Positions 19,168 through 29,513 are shown, counted from the first letter of the stretch. The stretch is DNA of 35,503 nucleotides from Alistipes sp. (GCA_029065825.1 JAIEHQ010000053.1:1-35503), one strand, 5' to 3'. Notes: generated from the sequence alone by a model not told the origin. Translations and numbers: made by a program.

Positions 19168-20139
19168 CTACTGCACCAGCAGATTGCAGCCCCGGATGTC
19201 GCTCCGGTCGATGCGCCCCTCGATCTCGAAGCTGCCGTCGGCGAAGAGGCGGCCTATGTCCTGGGTCTGGATGAAGGCGCAGGAGTGGCGGTTGGCCAGG
19301 TCGATGATGTCGATCCCGCCCCGTGTGCCGACGGGCCGGCGGTCGAACGGGTCGTTCGTGTCGCGGACCGAAACCCGCATCCAGGCCGGGGTGCGGAAGA
19401 TGCCGTCGCCGGCCGAGTAGGCCTGCGAGGTTAGTTCGGCCATGCCGTACTCGGAGTGGATGCGCTCCACGCCGAAGGCCTCGCAGAGGAGGCGGTGGAA
19501 CTGCGCCTTGGGCAGCTCCTCGCGACGGCCTTTCATGCCGCCGGTCTCCATGACCACCGTGTCCGCGAGTTTCGGGGCGTATCGCTCGGCCAGCTCCCAG
19601 AGGGCGTAGCTCACTCCCAGCAGGATCTTGGGCTTGGGGTCGCGGGCCATCCGCTCCAGCAGCCCCTCGTAGTCGTGCAGGAAAAAGCCGCCCGAACCGC
19701 AGGCGGCGATCAGCCGATCGACCATATAGACCAGCGACGACCCCTCGCGTTCGAGGTAGTTGGGCAGCAGCCCGTAGAGGCTCCAGCCGGCCGGGTCGCC
19801 GTAGAACTGGCGGAAGGCCGTGCGGAAAGCCTGCTCGTACCAGCCGAGCGAGCGCATCGGGTGGCGCGAGGCGAGGGTGCCCCCCGTGTTGCTCGACGTG
19901 AAGACCGCCTCGGGAGGCTCCTCGCAGCTATAGACCTCCCGCCATTTGAAGGCCTCGATCGGCAGGTGCGGGATCTGCTCCGCCCGCCCGACCTGCTCCG
20001 GGTCCACTCCGAGCAGATCGAGGTATTCGCGATAGACGGCGCAGTGCGCGGCCTGGAAGCGGAAGGTCTCGAGCGCGGCCCGTTCGAACGCCTCCCCGTC
20101 GCCGGGGACGAGCGAGAAGATTGCATCGTCGTGTCTCAT
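19168..20139 (-). CDS. LuxE-like acyl-protein synthetase / adenylate-forming family protein
   Basis: TSSNTGGTLASRHPM phosphate-binding-like loop; METGGMKGRREELPKAQFHRLLCEAFGVERIHSEYGMAELTSQAYS; DIIDLANRHSCAFIQTQDIGR. Start MRHDDAIFS chosen over 20205. Confidence 0.8.
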   Translation of the reverse strand: MRHDDAIFSLVPGDGEAFERAALETFRFQAAHCAVYREYLDLLGVDPEQVGRAEQIPHLPIEAFKWREVYSCEEPPEAVFTSSNTGGTLASRHPMRSLGWYEQAFRTAFRQFYGDPAGWSLYGLLPNYLEREGSSLVYMVDRLIAACGSGGFFLHDYEGLLERMARDPKPKILLGVSYALWELAERYAPKLADTVVMETGGMKGRREELPKAQFHRLLCEAFGVERIHSEYGMAELTSQAYSAGDGIFRTPAWMRVSVRDTNDPFDRRPVGTRGGIDIIDLANRHSCAFIQTQDIGRLFADGSFEIEGRIDRSDIRGCNLLVQ

Positions 20140-20147
20140 GGTAAGGA

Positions 20148-20155
20148 CAAAGATA
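20148..20155 (-). promoter_or_regulatory. -7 box TATCTTTG, 8 nt before the LuxE-like start codon
   Basis: caaagata on + strand; minus strand reads TATCTTTG-TCCTTACC-ATG. Confidence 0.55.
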
Positions 20156-20292
20156 GCGATTATTCTCCAAAGACGGTCGCGCTTGCGTGCGTACCGGCCG
20201 TGCATCCGGTGTTTTTCAGCCGTCCGGAGCGGCCGGAATCGCCGGATGCGTAAATTTTGGGGGATAAATCGGCCAACTCACGAAAAATATTC

Positions 20293-20300
20293 TATATTTG
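20293..20300 (+). promoter_or_regulatory. -7 box TATATTTG upstream of pdxA
   Basis: TATATTTG about 97 nt before ATG 20397. Confidence 0.5.
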
Positions 20301-20396
20301 TGATTTAAAACGGCGAGTTCGCCGAATGCCGGAGCCGGGCGGACTTTCCGCCGCTTCGGGGGAGGCGGACGGCGCAGGATAAATGAACAGGATTTT

Positions 20397-21491
20397 ATGT
20401 CGGATCACAGACTGAAGATAGGTATTACTCAGGGAGATACCAACGGTATCGGCTGGGAGGTGATAATCAAGGCGCTGGGCGATCCCCGCATGGCGGAGGT
20501 CTGCACCCCCGTGATTTACGGGTCGCCCCGGGCGGCCGAACGCTACCGGACGACGCTCCGCGAGGCGGAACCTCTGGCTTTCAATGCGGTCGCCTCGCCT
20601 CAGGAGGCCCGTCGAGGCAAGATCAACCTGATCGTCGCGGGCGAGCCGGAGAAGATCGAGCCGGGCAAGGCTTCGGCCGAAGCGGGCCGCGCGGCTGCGG
20701 AGGCGTTGCGCGCTGCGGTCGCCGACCTGCGGAGCGGAGCGATCGACGCGCTGGTGACGGCTCCGATCGACAAGGAGTCGATCCAGTCGGACGACTTCCG
20801 CTGCACGGGCCACACCGAGTTTCTCGCCTCCGAGCTGGGCGGCACCCCCCTGATGATGATGTGCAGCGACCGGCTGCGCGTGGGGCTGGTAACCATCCAT
20901 ATCCCCCTGGCGGAGATCGGACGGTCGCTTACCGCCGAAGGGATCGTCGCACGCCTCAAACAGTTGCGCGAGTCGCTCAGGCAGGATTTCGGGGCGGTCG
21001 AACCGCGCATCGCCGTGCTTTCGCTCAATCCCCATGCGGGCGACGGCGGACTGCTCGGCTCGGAGGAGGAGCGGATCATCCGCCCGGCGATCAACGAGGC
21101 CTACGCCCAGGGTGTGCTGGCCTTCGGACCGTTCGCTGCCGACGGCTTTTTCGCCTGCGGAAACTACCGGGCCTACGATGCGGTGCTGGCCATGTACCAC
21201 GATCAGGGGCTTACCCCCTTCAAGACCCTTTCGCCCGACGGCGTGAACTTCACGGCCTGCCTCGGCCGGGTGCGCACCTCGCCCGATCACGGCGTGGCGT
21301 ACGACATCGCCGGACAGGACAAGGCCGATCCGCAGTCGATGCGCAACGCGATCTATGCTGCGGTCGATATCGTGAACCGCCGCCGCGCCTGGGCCGTATG
21401 GACGGCCGATCCGCTGCAGCGCGCCGAGCGCGAGCGGGGCGGACGGGACGTGTCGGTCAAGGACCTGCCCGAGGCGGAGAAGGAGGCTTAG
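20397..21491 (+). CDS. pdxA: 4-hydroxythreonine-4-phosphate dehydrogenase
   Basis: IGITQGDTNGIGWEVIIKAL; ALVTAPIDKESI; GHTEFLA; LNPHAGDGGLLG; MYHDQGLTPFK; GVNFTACLGRVRTSPDHGVAYDIAG. Confidence 0.95.
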   Translation: MSDHRLKIGITQGDTNGIGWEVIIKALGDPRMAEVCTPVIYGSPRAAERYRTTLREAEPLAFNAVASPQEARRGKINLIVAGEPEKIEPGKASAEAGRAAAEALRAAVADLRSGAIDALVTAPIDKESIQSDDFRCTGHTEFLASELGGTPLMMMCSDRLRVGLVTIHIPLAEIGRSLTAEGIVARLKQLRESLRQDFGAVEPRIAVLSLNPHAGDGGLLGSEEERIIRPAINEAYAQGVLAFGPFAADGFFACGNYRAYDAVLAMYHDQGLTPFKTLSPDGVNFTACLGRVRTSPDHGVAYDIAGQDKADPQSMRNAIYAAVDIVNRRRAWAVWTADPLQRAERERGGRDVSVKDLPEAEKEA

Positions 21492-21495
21492 CGTC

Positions 21496-21705
21496 ATGGC
21501 GGCCCGAATGACCCGGACGACCGGATGGACGCTCGCCGCCTTTGCGGCGGCGATGCTTGCGGTGGAGCTGCTGCGGGAGGGATTCCGTCCCGAGAAGCGG
21601 ATCGTTTACTGTGTGCTGCTGCTCGCGGCCGCTGGCGGGGCCTGCGTCGCATGGCGCGGGTCGCGGAGCGGACGGGACGATGCGGAGCACGACGGTCGGT
21701 GTTGA
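21496..21705 (+). CDS. Small hypothetical membrane protein
   Basis: 69 aa with two hydrophobic segments; starts 4 nt after pdxA stop. Confidence 0.55.
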   Translation: MAARMTRTTGWTLAAFAAAMLAVELLREGFRPEKRIVYCVLLLAAAGGACVAWRGSRSGRDDAEHDGRC

Positions 21706-21709
21706 AGTT

Positions 21710-21943
21710 ATGAAGATATTGCGTATCCAGCAGACGATCGCCTGGGCGCTGTTCGCAGCGGCGCTCGCCGTCATGCTTTGTGCGGGCGGCCGGAGCTGGG
21801 GCCGGGTGCTCCTCGGGGTGCTCTTTCTCGCCGTCGCCGTCAATACGGCCGGGCTGTTCCTTTGGCTGCTGTTGCGGGTTCGCCGGGAGCGGCAGCAGGC
21901 GCGCGGTGCGGAGAGGCGGGATGCGGAGCACGACAGCCGATGA
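21710..21943 (+). CDS. Small hypothetical membrane protein
   Basis: MKILRIQQTIAWALFAAALAVMLCAGGRSWGRVLLGVLFLAVAVNTAGLFLWLLLRVRRE, two TM segments; start internal to ORF 21542..21943. Confidence 0.6.
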   Translation: MKILRIQQTIAWALFAAALAVMLCAGGRSWGRVLLGVLFLAVAVNTAGLFLWLLLRVRRERQQARGAERRDAEHDSR

Positions 21944-22035
21944 TTGAGAGAACAACAGCCGGGACGACCGGAGGCGTATTCCGTCTCGTAATTGTGGAAG
22001 CGCCGAAGGCCCCGACAAACTAAAATTTATACGTA

Positions 22036-23991
<1,956 letters not shown>

Positions 23992-24018
23992 TGTTTTTTA
24001 AGTTTAACCAAATATTTT

Positions 24019-24024
24019 AGGAGG
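24019..24024 (+). promoter_or_regulatory. Strong Shine-Dalgarno AGGAGG upstream of infC AUA codon
   Basis: tttAGGAGGacaaagccATA, 8-nt spacer. Confidence 0.75.
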
Positions 24025-24032
24025 ACAAAGCC

Positions 24033-24644
24033 ATAGCAACACCACCACGTCCGTTCCCGCCGAGACCCATGAACTCGGGGAATAACAACAAACCCAGGAT
24101 GCCGCGCCCCGGCTTCCAGCCTAAGAAAGCGGATAATCCGCACCGCATCAACGACGAGATCACGGCCTCGCAGGTCCGTATCGTGGGCGAGAACGTCGAG
24201 CAGCCGCTCGTGCTGTCGCTCCGCGAGGCGCTCAAACTCGCCGATGAGATGGAGATGGATCTGATCGAGATTTCGCCCAAGGCCGATCCCCCGGTGTGCC
24301 GCATCGCCGATTACCAGAAGTTCCTCTACCAGCAGAAACGCAAGGCGAAGGAGCTGAAGGCCAATCAGACGAAAGTGGTCATCAAGGAGATCCGCTTCGG
24401 TCCGCAGACCGACGATCACGACTACAACTTCAAGTTGAAGCATGCCGAGAACTTCCTCAAGGAGGGTTCGAAGGTAAAGGCCTATGTCTTCTTCCGGGGA
24501 CGTTCGATCGTCTTCAAGGAGCAGGGAGAGATTCTGCTGCTGCGCTTCGCCACCGATCTGGAGGAGCTGGCCAAGGTCGAGTCGATGCCTAAGCTCGACG
24601 GCAAGAAGATGAACATGATTCTGGCTCCGAAGAGCAAGAAATAG
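24033..24644 (+). CDS. infC: Translation initiation factor IF-3, probable AUA start (conventional ATG at 24069)
   Basis: [99 protein letters not shown] 24033 is in frame; no ATG/GTG/TTG between the in-frame stop TAG 24018-24020 and ATG 24069. Confidence 0.9.
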   Translation: MATPPRPFPPRPMNSGNNNKPRMPRPGFQPKKADNPHRINDEITASQVRIVGENVEQPLVLSLREALKLADEMEMDLIEISPKADPPVCRIADYQKFLYQQKRKAKELKANQTKVVIKEIRFGPQTDDHDYNFKLKHAENFLKEGSKVKAYVFFRGRSIVFKEQGEILLLRFATDLEELAKVESMPKLDGKKMNMILAPKSKK

Positions 24645-24688
24645 TCGGGGACGATCGCCCCGCGCTGCCGAGAGGCGGCGTTGTTTGC

Positions 24689-24735
24689 ACACTGTCGAGG
24701 TGCGGATTCATCCGTACCTCGGCGGTGTTTTGCGT
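24689..24735 (+). terminator. Long hairpin terminator after infC
   Basis: acactgtcgaggtgcggat-tc-atccgtacctcggcggtgt, 19 positions paired with three G-U wobbles, then tttgcgtttt. Confidence 0.75.
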
Positions 24736-24880
24736 TTTGGGCGGGAACGGGTGCCGGCCGGGTCCGGCGGGAAGACGGGGCTTCGGAAAAGCGCCTTTCG
24801 TCGGCTTCGGCCTTTCTGCCGGGAGCACCCGGCTGGGCGCGCGGCACCGCGCCGTCCGCCGCCAGGCCGACTTCGGAATA

Positions 24881-24920
24881 GGGCGATAGGGCGATAGGGC
24901 GATAGGGCGATAGGGCGATA
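24881..24920. repeat. Tandem octamer repeat (GGGCGATA)x5
   Basis: Five exact consecutive gggcgata units followed by ggggg. Confidence 0.97.
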
Positions 24921-24932
24921 GGGGGCTTGCCG

Positions 24933-25685
24933 CTATCCGATGACTCCGGCGGTGCGGCGGCGGAACTCGGCGCAGACGACGGCGGTGGCGATCGCCACAT
25001 TGAGCGATTCGGAACCGCTGCGGTCGGCCGGATAGGGGGGGATGAAGAGCTTGCGGCCGACGTATCGGGCCGCCTCGGCGGTCACGCCCTGCCCTTCGTT
25101 GCCCATCAGGACGATGCCCGCGTCGGAGAGCGGGGCGGTGTAGAGGTTTTCCCCTTCCAGAAAGGTGCCGTAAACCGGTATGCCCTTTTCGCGGGCCTGT
25201 GCCAGGTAGGGGACGAGCTCCGTGTAGTGCACCTCGACCCGCAGGATCGCCCCCATCGTGGCCTGCACCACTTTGGGGTTGTAGCAGTCGGCCGTCTGGG
25301 GCGAGCAGACGATTTGCCGGATGCCGAACCAGTCGGCCAGCCGGATGATCGTACCCAGGTTGCCGGGGTTCTGCACCCGGTCGAGCGCCAGCACCAGCTC
25401 CCGGGCGGCGCGCTCGGGACGGAACGGCCGGCGGGGTATTTCGACCAGCGCCAGCGAATCGGAGGGGGTTTTGAGCAGCGAGAGACGCTCCATCTCGCGT
25501 GGGGAGACCGTCTCGACGTGCGGTCCGGCGAAGAGATCCCCGATGCAGAAGATCTTGCGGATGCGCAGCTGAGAGGCTGCCAGTTCGCCGATGAACTTGT
25601 GTCCTTCGGCGACGAAAAGCCCCGATTCGTCGCGGCCTCGTTTGTCCGCCAGCGAGCGGACGAGTTGTATTTCGGCTTTGGTCAT
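24933..25685 (-). CDS. TrmH/SpoU-family RNA 2'-O-methyltransferase
   Basis: LALDRVQNPGNLGTIIRLADWFGI; GIVLMGNEGQGV; LFIPPYPADRSGSESLNVAIATAVVCAEFRRR. Confidence 0.93.
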   Translation of the reverse strand: MTKAEIQLVRSLADKRGRDESGLFVAEGHKFIGELAASQLRIRKIFCIGDLFAGPHVETVSPREMERLSLLKTPSDSLALVEIPRRPFRPERAARELVLALDRVQNPGNLGTIIRLADWFGIRQIVCSPQTADCYNPKVVQATMGAILRVEVHYTELVPYLAQAREKGIPVYGTFLEGENLYTAPLSDAGIVLMGNEGQGVTAEAARYVGRKLFIPPYPADRSGSESLNVAIATAVVCAEFRRRTAGVIG

Positions 25686-26611
25686 GGTTGGGTTCTTTTT
25701 TCGATCGTGAAAGTTTCGCCCTCGGTGGCGGGATAACTCTCGGGGAACACCGTGCGGGCCTCCGCGACCAGCACCGACTCGTCCTTGTAGCGGGAGGAGT
25801 AGTGACCGATCAGAAGCCGCCGGGCCTCCGCCTTCAGGGCGATGCGGGCGGCCTCGACGGCGGTCGAGTGACCCCGTTCGCGGGCGATGCGGCGTTCGTT
25901 GTGTGAGTAGGTGGCCTCGTGGTAGAGCAGATCGGCTCCTGCGGCCAGCCCCGCGGCTTTGGGCGACCAGCTCGTGTCGGAGAGGTAGGCGTAGGAGCGG
26001 GGCCGGTGGGGCCGGTAGGTCAGTTCGGCGTTGGGGATCGTCCGTCCGTCGTCGAGCGTGACCGCCTCGCCCCTTTTGGCTGCCGTGATGCGTGCGATCG
26101 AGAGGTCGTACTCGGCGATCTTCTCCTTGCGCACGTTCAGCGGCGGCTCCTTCTCGCGGAAGAGATAGCCCGAGGTGGGGACGCGGTGGCGCAGCGGGAT
26201 GCTCCAGACCTCCAGCGTGCGGTTCTCCAGCAGCAGGGCGTGGCGGGTGGTATCGACCGGATGCCACTCCACGGAGTAGGGCAGCTGCGGATCGAAGTAG
26301 TGCAGGTGGTGGTCGATCAGCTCGCCCAGCGGTGTCGGCCCGAAGACAGGCAGCGGGGTGCGCCGGCCGTAAAGTCCCAGCGTGGAGATCAGCGGAAAGA
26401 GTCCGAAGAGGTGGTCGCCGTGCAGGTGGGAGATGAAGACGGCCCGCAGCTTGAGCGGGTTGATGCCGTAGCGGAACATCTGCCGCTGCACTCCTTCGCC
26501 CGCATCGACCAGATAGTATTGTTCGTTCACATCGACTATCTGGGCCGATGGGTGGCGGTTCGCCGTCGGTTTGGCCGAGGCGGAGCCCAGTATGGTTACC
26601 TTGAAACTCAT
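25682..26611 (-). CDS. rnz: Ribonuclease Z
   Basis: VTILGSASAKPTANRHPSAQ; DAGEGVQRQMFRYGI; FISHLHGDHLFGLF; YLSDTSW; LLYHEATY; HSTAVEAARIA; 4-nt start/stop overlap with the methylase gene. Confidence 0.95.
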   Translation of the reverse strand: MSFKVTILGSASAKPTANRHPSAQIVDVNEQYYLVDAGEGVQRQMFRYGINPLKLRAVFISHLHGDHLFGLFPLISTLGLYGRRTPLPVFGPTPLGELIDHHLHYFDPQLPYSVEWHPVDTTRHALLLENRTLEVWSIPLRHRVPTSGYLFREKEPPLNVRKEKIAEYDLSIARITAAKRGEAVTLDDGRTIPNAELTYRPHRPRSYAYLSDTSWSPKAAGLAAGADLLYHEATYSHNERRIARERGHSTAVEAARIALKAEARRLLIGHYSSRYKDESVLVAEARTVFPESYPATEGETFTIEKRTQP

Positions 26612-26662
26612 GCTTTCTTCGTTTTCATTGCCGGCGGCCCTCCGCCGGCAAGCGAAAGGGAA

Positions 26663-26687
26663 GCGCTTGCCGGAATTTCCGGAGCGC
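26663..26687 (-). terminator. Possible trxB terminator
   Basis: Minus strand GCGCTCCGGAAATTCCGGCAAGCGC followed by TTCCCTTTC; weak T tract. Confidence 0.4.
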
Positions 26688-26710
26688 CTCCCTGTTCGTT
26701 GCGTCGCGGG

Positions 26711-27631
26711 CTATTTCAGCAGGAAACGCTCGCACTCGAGTGCTGCCGTGCAACCCGATCCGGCGGCGGTGATCGCCTGACGGAAGTGGGGATCGCGGAC
26801 ATCGCCTGCGGCGAAGACACCCTCGACGTTGGTGCGTGCGCTGCCCGGAACGGTCTTGATATAACCCTCGGCATCCAGCTCCAGCTGACCGGCGAAGACC
26901 TCCGTGTTGGGGTGGTGTCCGATGGCCAGGAAGAAGCCTGCCAGTTCGATATTGCTCTCCGTGCCCTGTGCGTCGCGGACGGTAATGCCCGTCACGCCGC
27001 ACTCGTCGCCCAGCACCTCGACGGTGTTGTGCTCGAAGAGCACCTTGATGTTCGGGGTGTTCATCACGCGCTCCTGCATCGCTTTCGAGGCGCGCAGGAA
27101 AGGCTTGCGGACGATCAGATAGACCTGACGGCAGATCGAGGCGAGGTAGGTGGCCTCCTCGCAGGCCGTGTCGCCGCCGCCGACGACGGCAACGTCTTTC
27201 TTGCGGTAGAAGAAGCCGTCGCACGTGGCGCAGGCGCTCACACCCATTCCCTTGAACTTCTGCTCGGAGGGCAGACCCAGGTATTTGGCCGAAGCGCCGG
27301 TGGCCACGATCAGGCTCTCGGCGGCGATCTCCTTCTCGTCGTTGATCGTCACGCGGAACGGACGCGAGGAGAGATCGACCTTAGTGACGATGCCCGAACG
27401 GAGGTCGGCACCGAAGCGCTGCGCCTGGGCACGCATGTTCTCCATCAGTTTCGGGCCGTCGATGCCCTCCGGGAAACCGGGGAAGTTCTCGATCTGGGTG
27501 GTGGTGGTCAGCTGGCCGCCCGGCTCGATGCCCTCGTAGAGGACGGGAGAGAGGTTGGCGCGCGACAGATAGATGGCAGCCGTGAAGCCCGCGGGGCCGC
27601 TGCCGATGATGAGGCATTTTACTTGTTCCAT
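26711..27631 (-). CDS. trxB: Thioredoxin-disulfide reductase
   Basis: CLIIGSGPAGFTAAIYLSRANL; redox motif CATCDG; VVGGGDTACEEATYLA; VFAAGDVRDPHFRQAITAAGSGCTAALE. Confidence 0.96.
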   Translation of the reverse strand: MEQVKCLIIGSGPAGFTAAIYLSRANLSPVLYEGIEPGGQLTTTTQIENFPGFPEGIDGPKLMENMRAQAQRFGADLRSGIVTKVDLSSRPFRVTINDEKEIAAESLIVATGASAKYLGLPSEQKFKGMGVSACATCDGFFYRKKDVAVVGGGDTACEEATYLASICRQVYLIVRKPFLRASKAMQERVMNTPNIKVLFEHNTVEVLGDECGVTGITVRDAQGTESNIELAGFFLAIGHHPNTEVFAGQLELDAEGYIKTVPGSARTNVEGVFAAGDVRDPHFRQAITAAGSGCTAALECERFLLK

Positions 27632-27649
27632 AATCGTTAAGGTTTTGAG

Positions 27650-28654
27650 TTATTTGGTTTCGATGTATTCGTTCTCTTCGATGTAGCGTTCCGTGAAGGG
27701 GGTGCCGATGCGGCCGTCGTAGTCGGCCAACGCCCAGAGTCCGCCGGAGCGTAGGCGCGAGCAGCCCGTGAAGGGGTTGAACTCGACGATCTCGTAATGG
27801 GGCGGAATCACGTAGCGGCCCCGTTTGTCGATCAGTCCCATGCCCGTCGGGGTCTGCACTTCGGCGCGGCCCTCGCGGAAGTCGGCGGCCCAGAGGAATT
27901 GCGGAGCTATGACCGGGCGGTTCTCCGTATCGACGAATCCGTAGCCCTCCCGATCCGCGATGCGGACCAGCTGGTCGGAGATCTCGCCCACGTAGAGGTG
28001 GCCAGGGAAACGGCTGCCGGTCAGGTATTCGGCGGGAGCCGCGTCGCAGAGCAGCGAGCCGGTTCCCCCCCCCTGCTCGACGGCGTAGCGACGCAGCGAG
28101 GCGAAGCCCTCCGCATCGTCGCCCGATCCGAAGCGGGCGAAGTGGTAGCGCACGGGGACGAGCTCTCCCGAGGGGTGCACGTAGGTGTTTTCGGGCTTGA
28201 GGTTGTTGTGGCTGAAGCCGATGGCCGCCAGTCCCTTTTCGAGGCGGTCGATCGACGCGAGCAGCACGTCGGTCGGAAATTCGGCGGCGCAGCGGTCGAG
28301 CGGACGGCCCCCGTCGGGCAGCCGGTGCAGCAGCAGGTCGCATCCCCGGGCGGGATCGCCGGCGAGCGACAACTCTCCGCGCAGGATGAGGTAGGGGGTC
28401 AGCAGCTCCGTGCGAAGCCGGCCGAGCCGGGCGGCGGTGCGCTCGACCGATTCGAGGGCTGCCGTCGAAAGCGGAAAGCAGAGCAGGTAGCGTGCTCCGC
28501 GCCACTCGATCTCGGTCTCGGCGAAGCGGCTCGTGCGCACGAGCCGCACCTCGCCCGCTTCGTCCCGCAGGGGGCGGCAGTCGCCGAGCGTGCGGAAGAA
28601 GAGGTCGGGCGCTTGCAACGCCTCCGAGAACTGATATAGCGTAGGTACCGTCAT
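27650..28654 (-). CDS. Degenerate protein kinase-like domain with C-terminal WG-type repeats
   Basis: GFSHNNLKPENTYVHPSGELVPVRYHFARFG aligns with a kinase catalytic loop/DFG region lacking the catalytic Asp; C-terminal GYGFVDTENRPVIAPQFLWAADFREGRAEVQTPTGMGLIDKRGRYVIPPHYEIVEFNPF. Confidence 0.75.
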   Translation of the reverse strand: MTVPTLYQFSEALQAPDLFFRTLGDCRPLRDEAGEVRLVRTSRFAETEIEWRGARYLLCFPLSTAALESVERTAARLGRLRTELLTPYLILRGELSLAGDPARGCDLLLHRLPDGGRPLDRCAAEFPTDVLLASIDRLEKGLAAIGFSHNNLKPENTYVHPSGELVPVRYHFARFGSGDDAEGFASLRRYAVEQGGGTGSLLCDAAPAEYLTGSRFPGHLYVGEISDQLVRIADREGYGFVDTENRPVIAPQFLWAADFREGRAEVQTPTGMGLIDKRGRYVIPPHYEIVEFNPFTGCSRLRSGGLWALADYDGRIGTPFTERYIEENEYIETK

Positions 28655-28658
28655 GGCC

Positions 28659-29513
28659 TTATTGGATTCTGATGCTGATCGAGCCGATGTTGAGGATTGC
28701 GATCAGTTCGGCGATCGAGGCGTTGTGGCTCATCCCCCGGAAGGGCGGAAGGGCGTTGTCGCCCCGCACCTGCCGGATCGCCTCCGAGAGGTTGTCGGGC
28801 ATGACGCTCGAACAGTCGTGGAGCAGCCGGGCGTAGCGGTTGGCGGGGTCGATCTCCCCGTCGGCGGGGAAGACCAGCGACCGGGCCTCGGCATCGGAGG
28901 CGGTGTGTATGTTGAGCAGCAGCGTCTGTCCGTCGGCGGTGCCCGTCGCGCGGATCTGGTTGCAGATGTCCAGCTGTTCGCGCGGCTCGCAGTCGGAGGC
29001 TTCGCCGTCGGTTATGTTGAAGATCATGGGCGGGAAGCTCTCCCGGTGGGCCGGATGGGCGCACCAGCCGCGCACCAGGTCGCGGATCTGGAGCAGCGCC
29101 TCGTACATGGGAGTCTCCCCGGAGGCTTTGGGGGCGATCCAGGCCGGGGTCTCGATGCGGCGCACGGCGGGCGAGCCGTCGGGCATGCGCCGTTCGACCA
29201 GCCGCACGCGGCGCTCCACGGGCAGCTCGGCCAGCCGTGCGACGGAGACCAGCGGCAGCGGGTCGCCGAGCAGCGAGACCACCCCGTCGCCCGAGTAGCC
29301 CAGCACGGCCACGTCGTAGTAGTCGCGCACGCCGTCGCTCCGCCTGGCCCGTTCGATCAGCTCGAAGAGCAGCCGGTTAGCCACTTCGGCCACCGCCTCG
29401 GCCTTGGTCGTCTCGATTCCGCCGAAACGGATCCGCTGGGCCATCGAACCCGATTGGTCGATGGCCAGGATGAAGGCGGTGCGGTGCGCCCGCGTGATGC
29501 TTTGCGCGTACAT
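28659..29513 (-). CDS. VWA-domain protein with MIDAS motif (TerY-like fold class)
   Basis: FILAIDQSGSMAQ (DxSxS); GETPMYEALLQIRDLV; FPPMIFNITDGEASD. Confidence 0.88.
   Translation of the reverse strand: MYAQSITRAHRTAFILAIDQSGSMAQRIRFGGIETTKAEAVAEVANRLLFELIERARRSDGVRDYYDVAVLGYSGDGVVSLLGDPLPLVSVARLAELPVERRVRLVERRMPDGSPAVRRIETPAWIAPKASGETPMYEALLQIRDLVRGWCAHPAHRESFPPMIFNITDGEASDCEPREQLDICNQIRATGTADGQTLLLNIHTASDAEARSLVFPADGEIDPANRYARLLHDCSSVMPDNLSEAIRQVRGDNALPPFRGMSHNASIAELIAILNIGSISIRIQ

Noticed and set aside
24881-24920. CRISPR-like array
   Set aside because: Repeats are contiguous 8-mers without spacers
24482-25000. Minus-strand ORF with repeated IALSPYRP motif
   Set aside because: The protein repeat is just translation of the DNA octamer GGGCGATA; the rest overlaps infC and its terminator antisense
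25919-27640. 573-aa plus-strand ORF
   Set aside because: Antisense to rnz and trxB; shadow ORF
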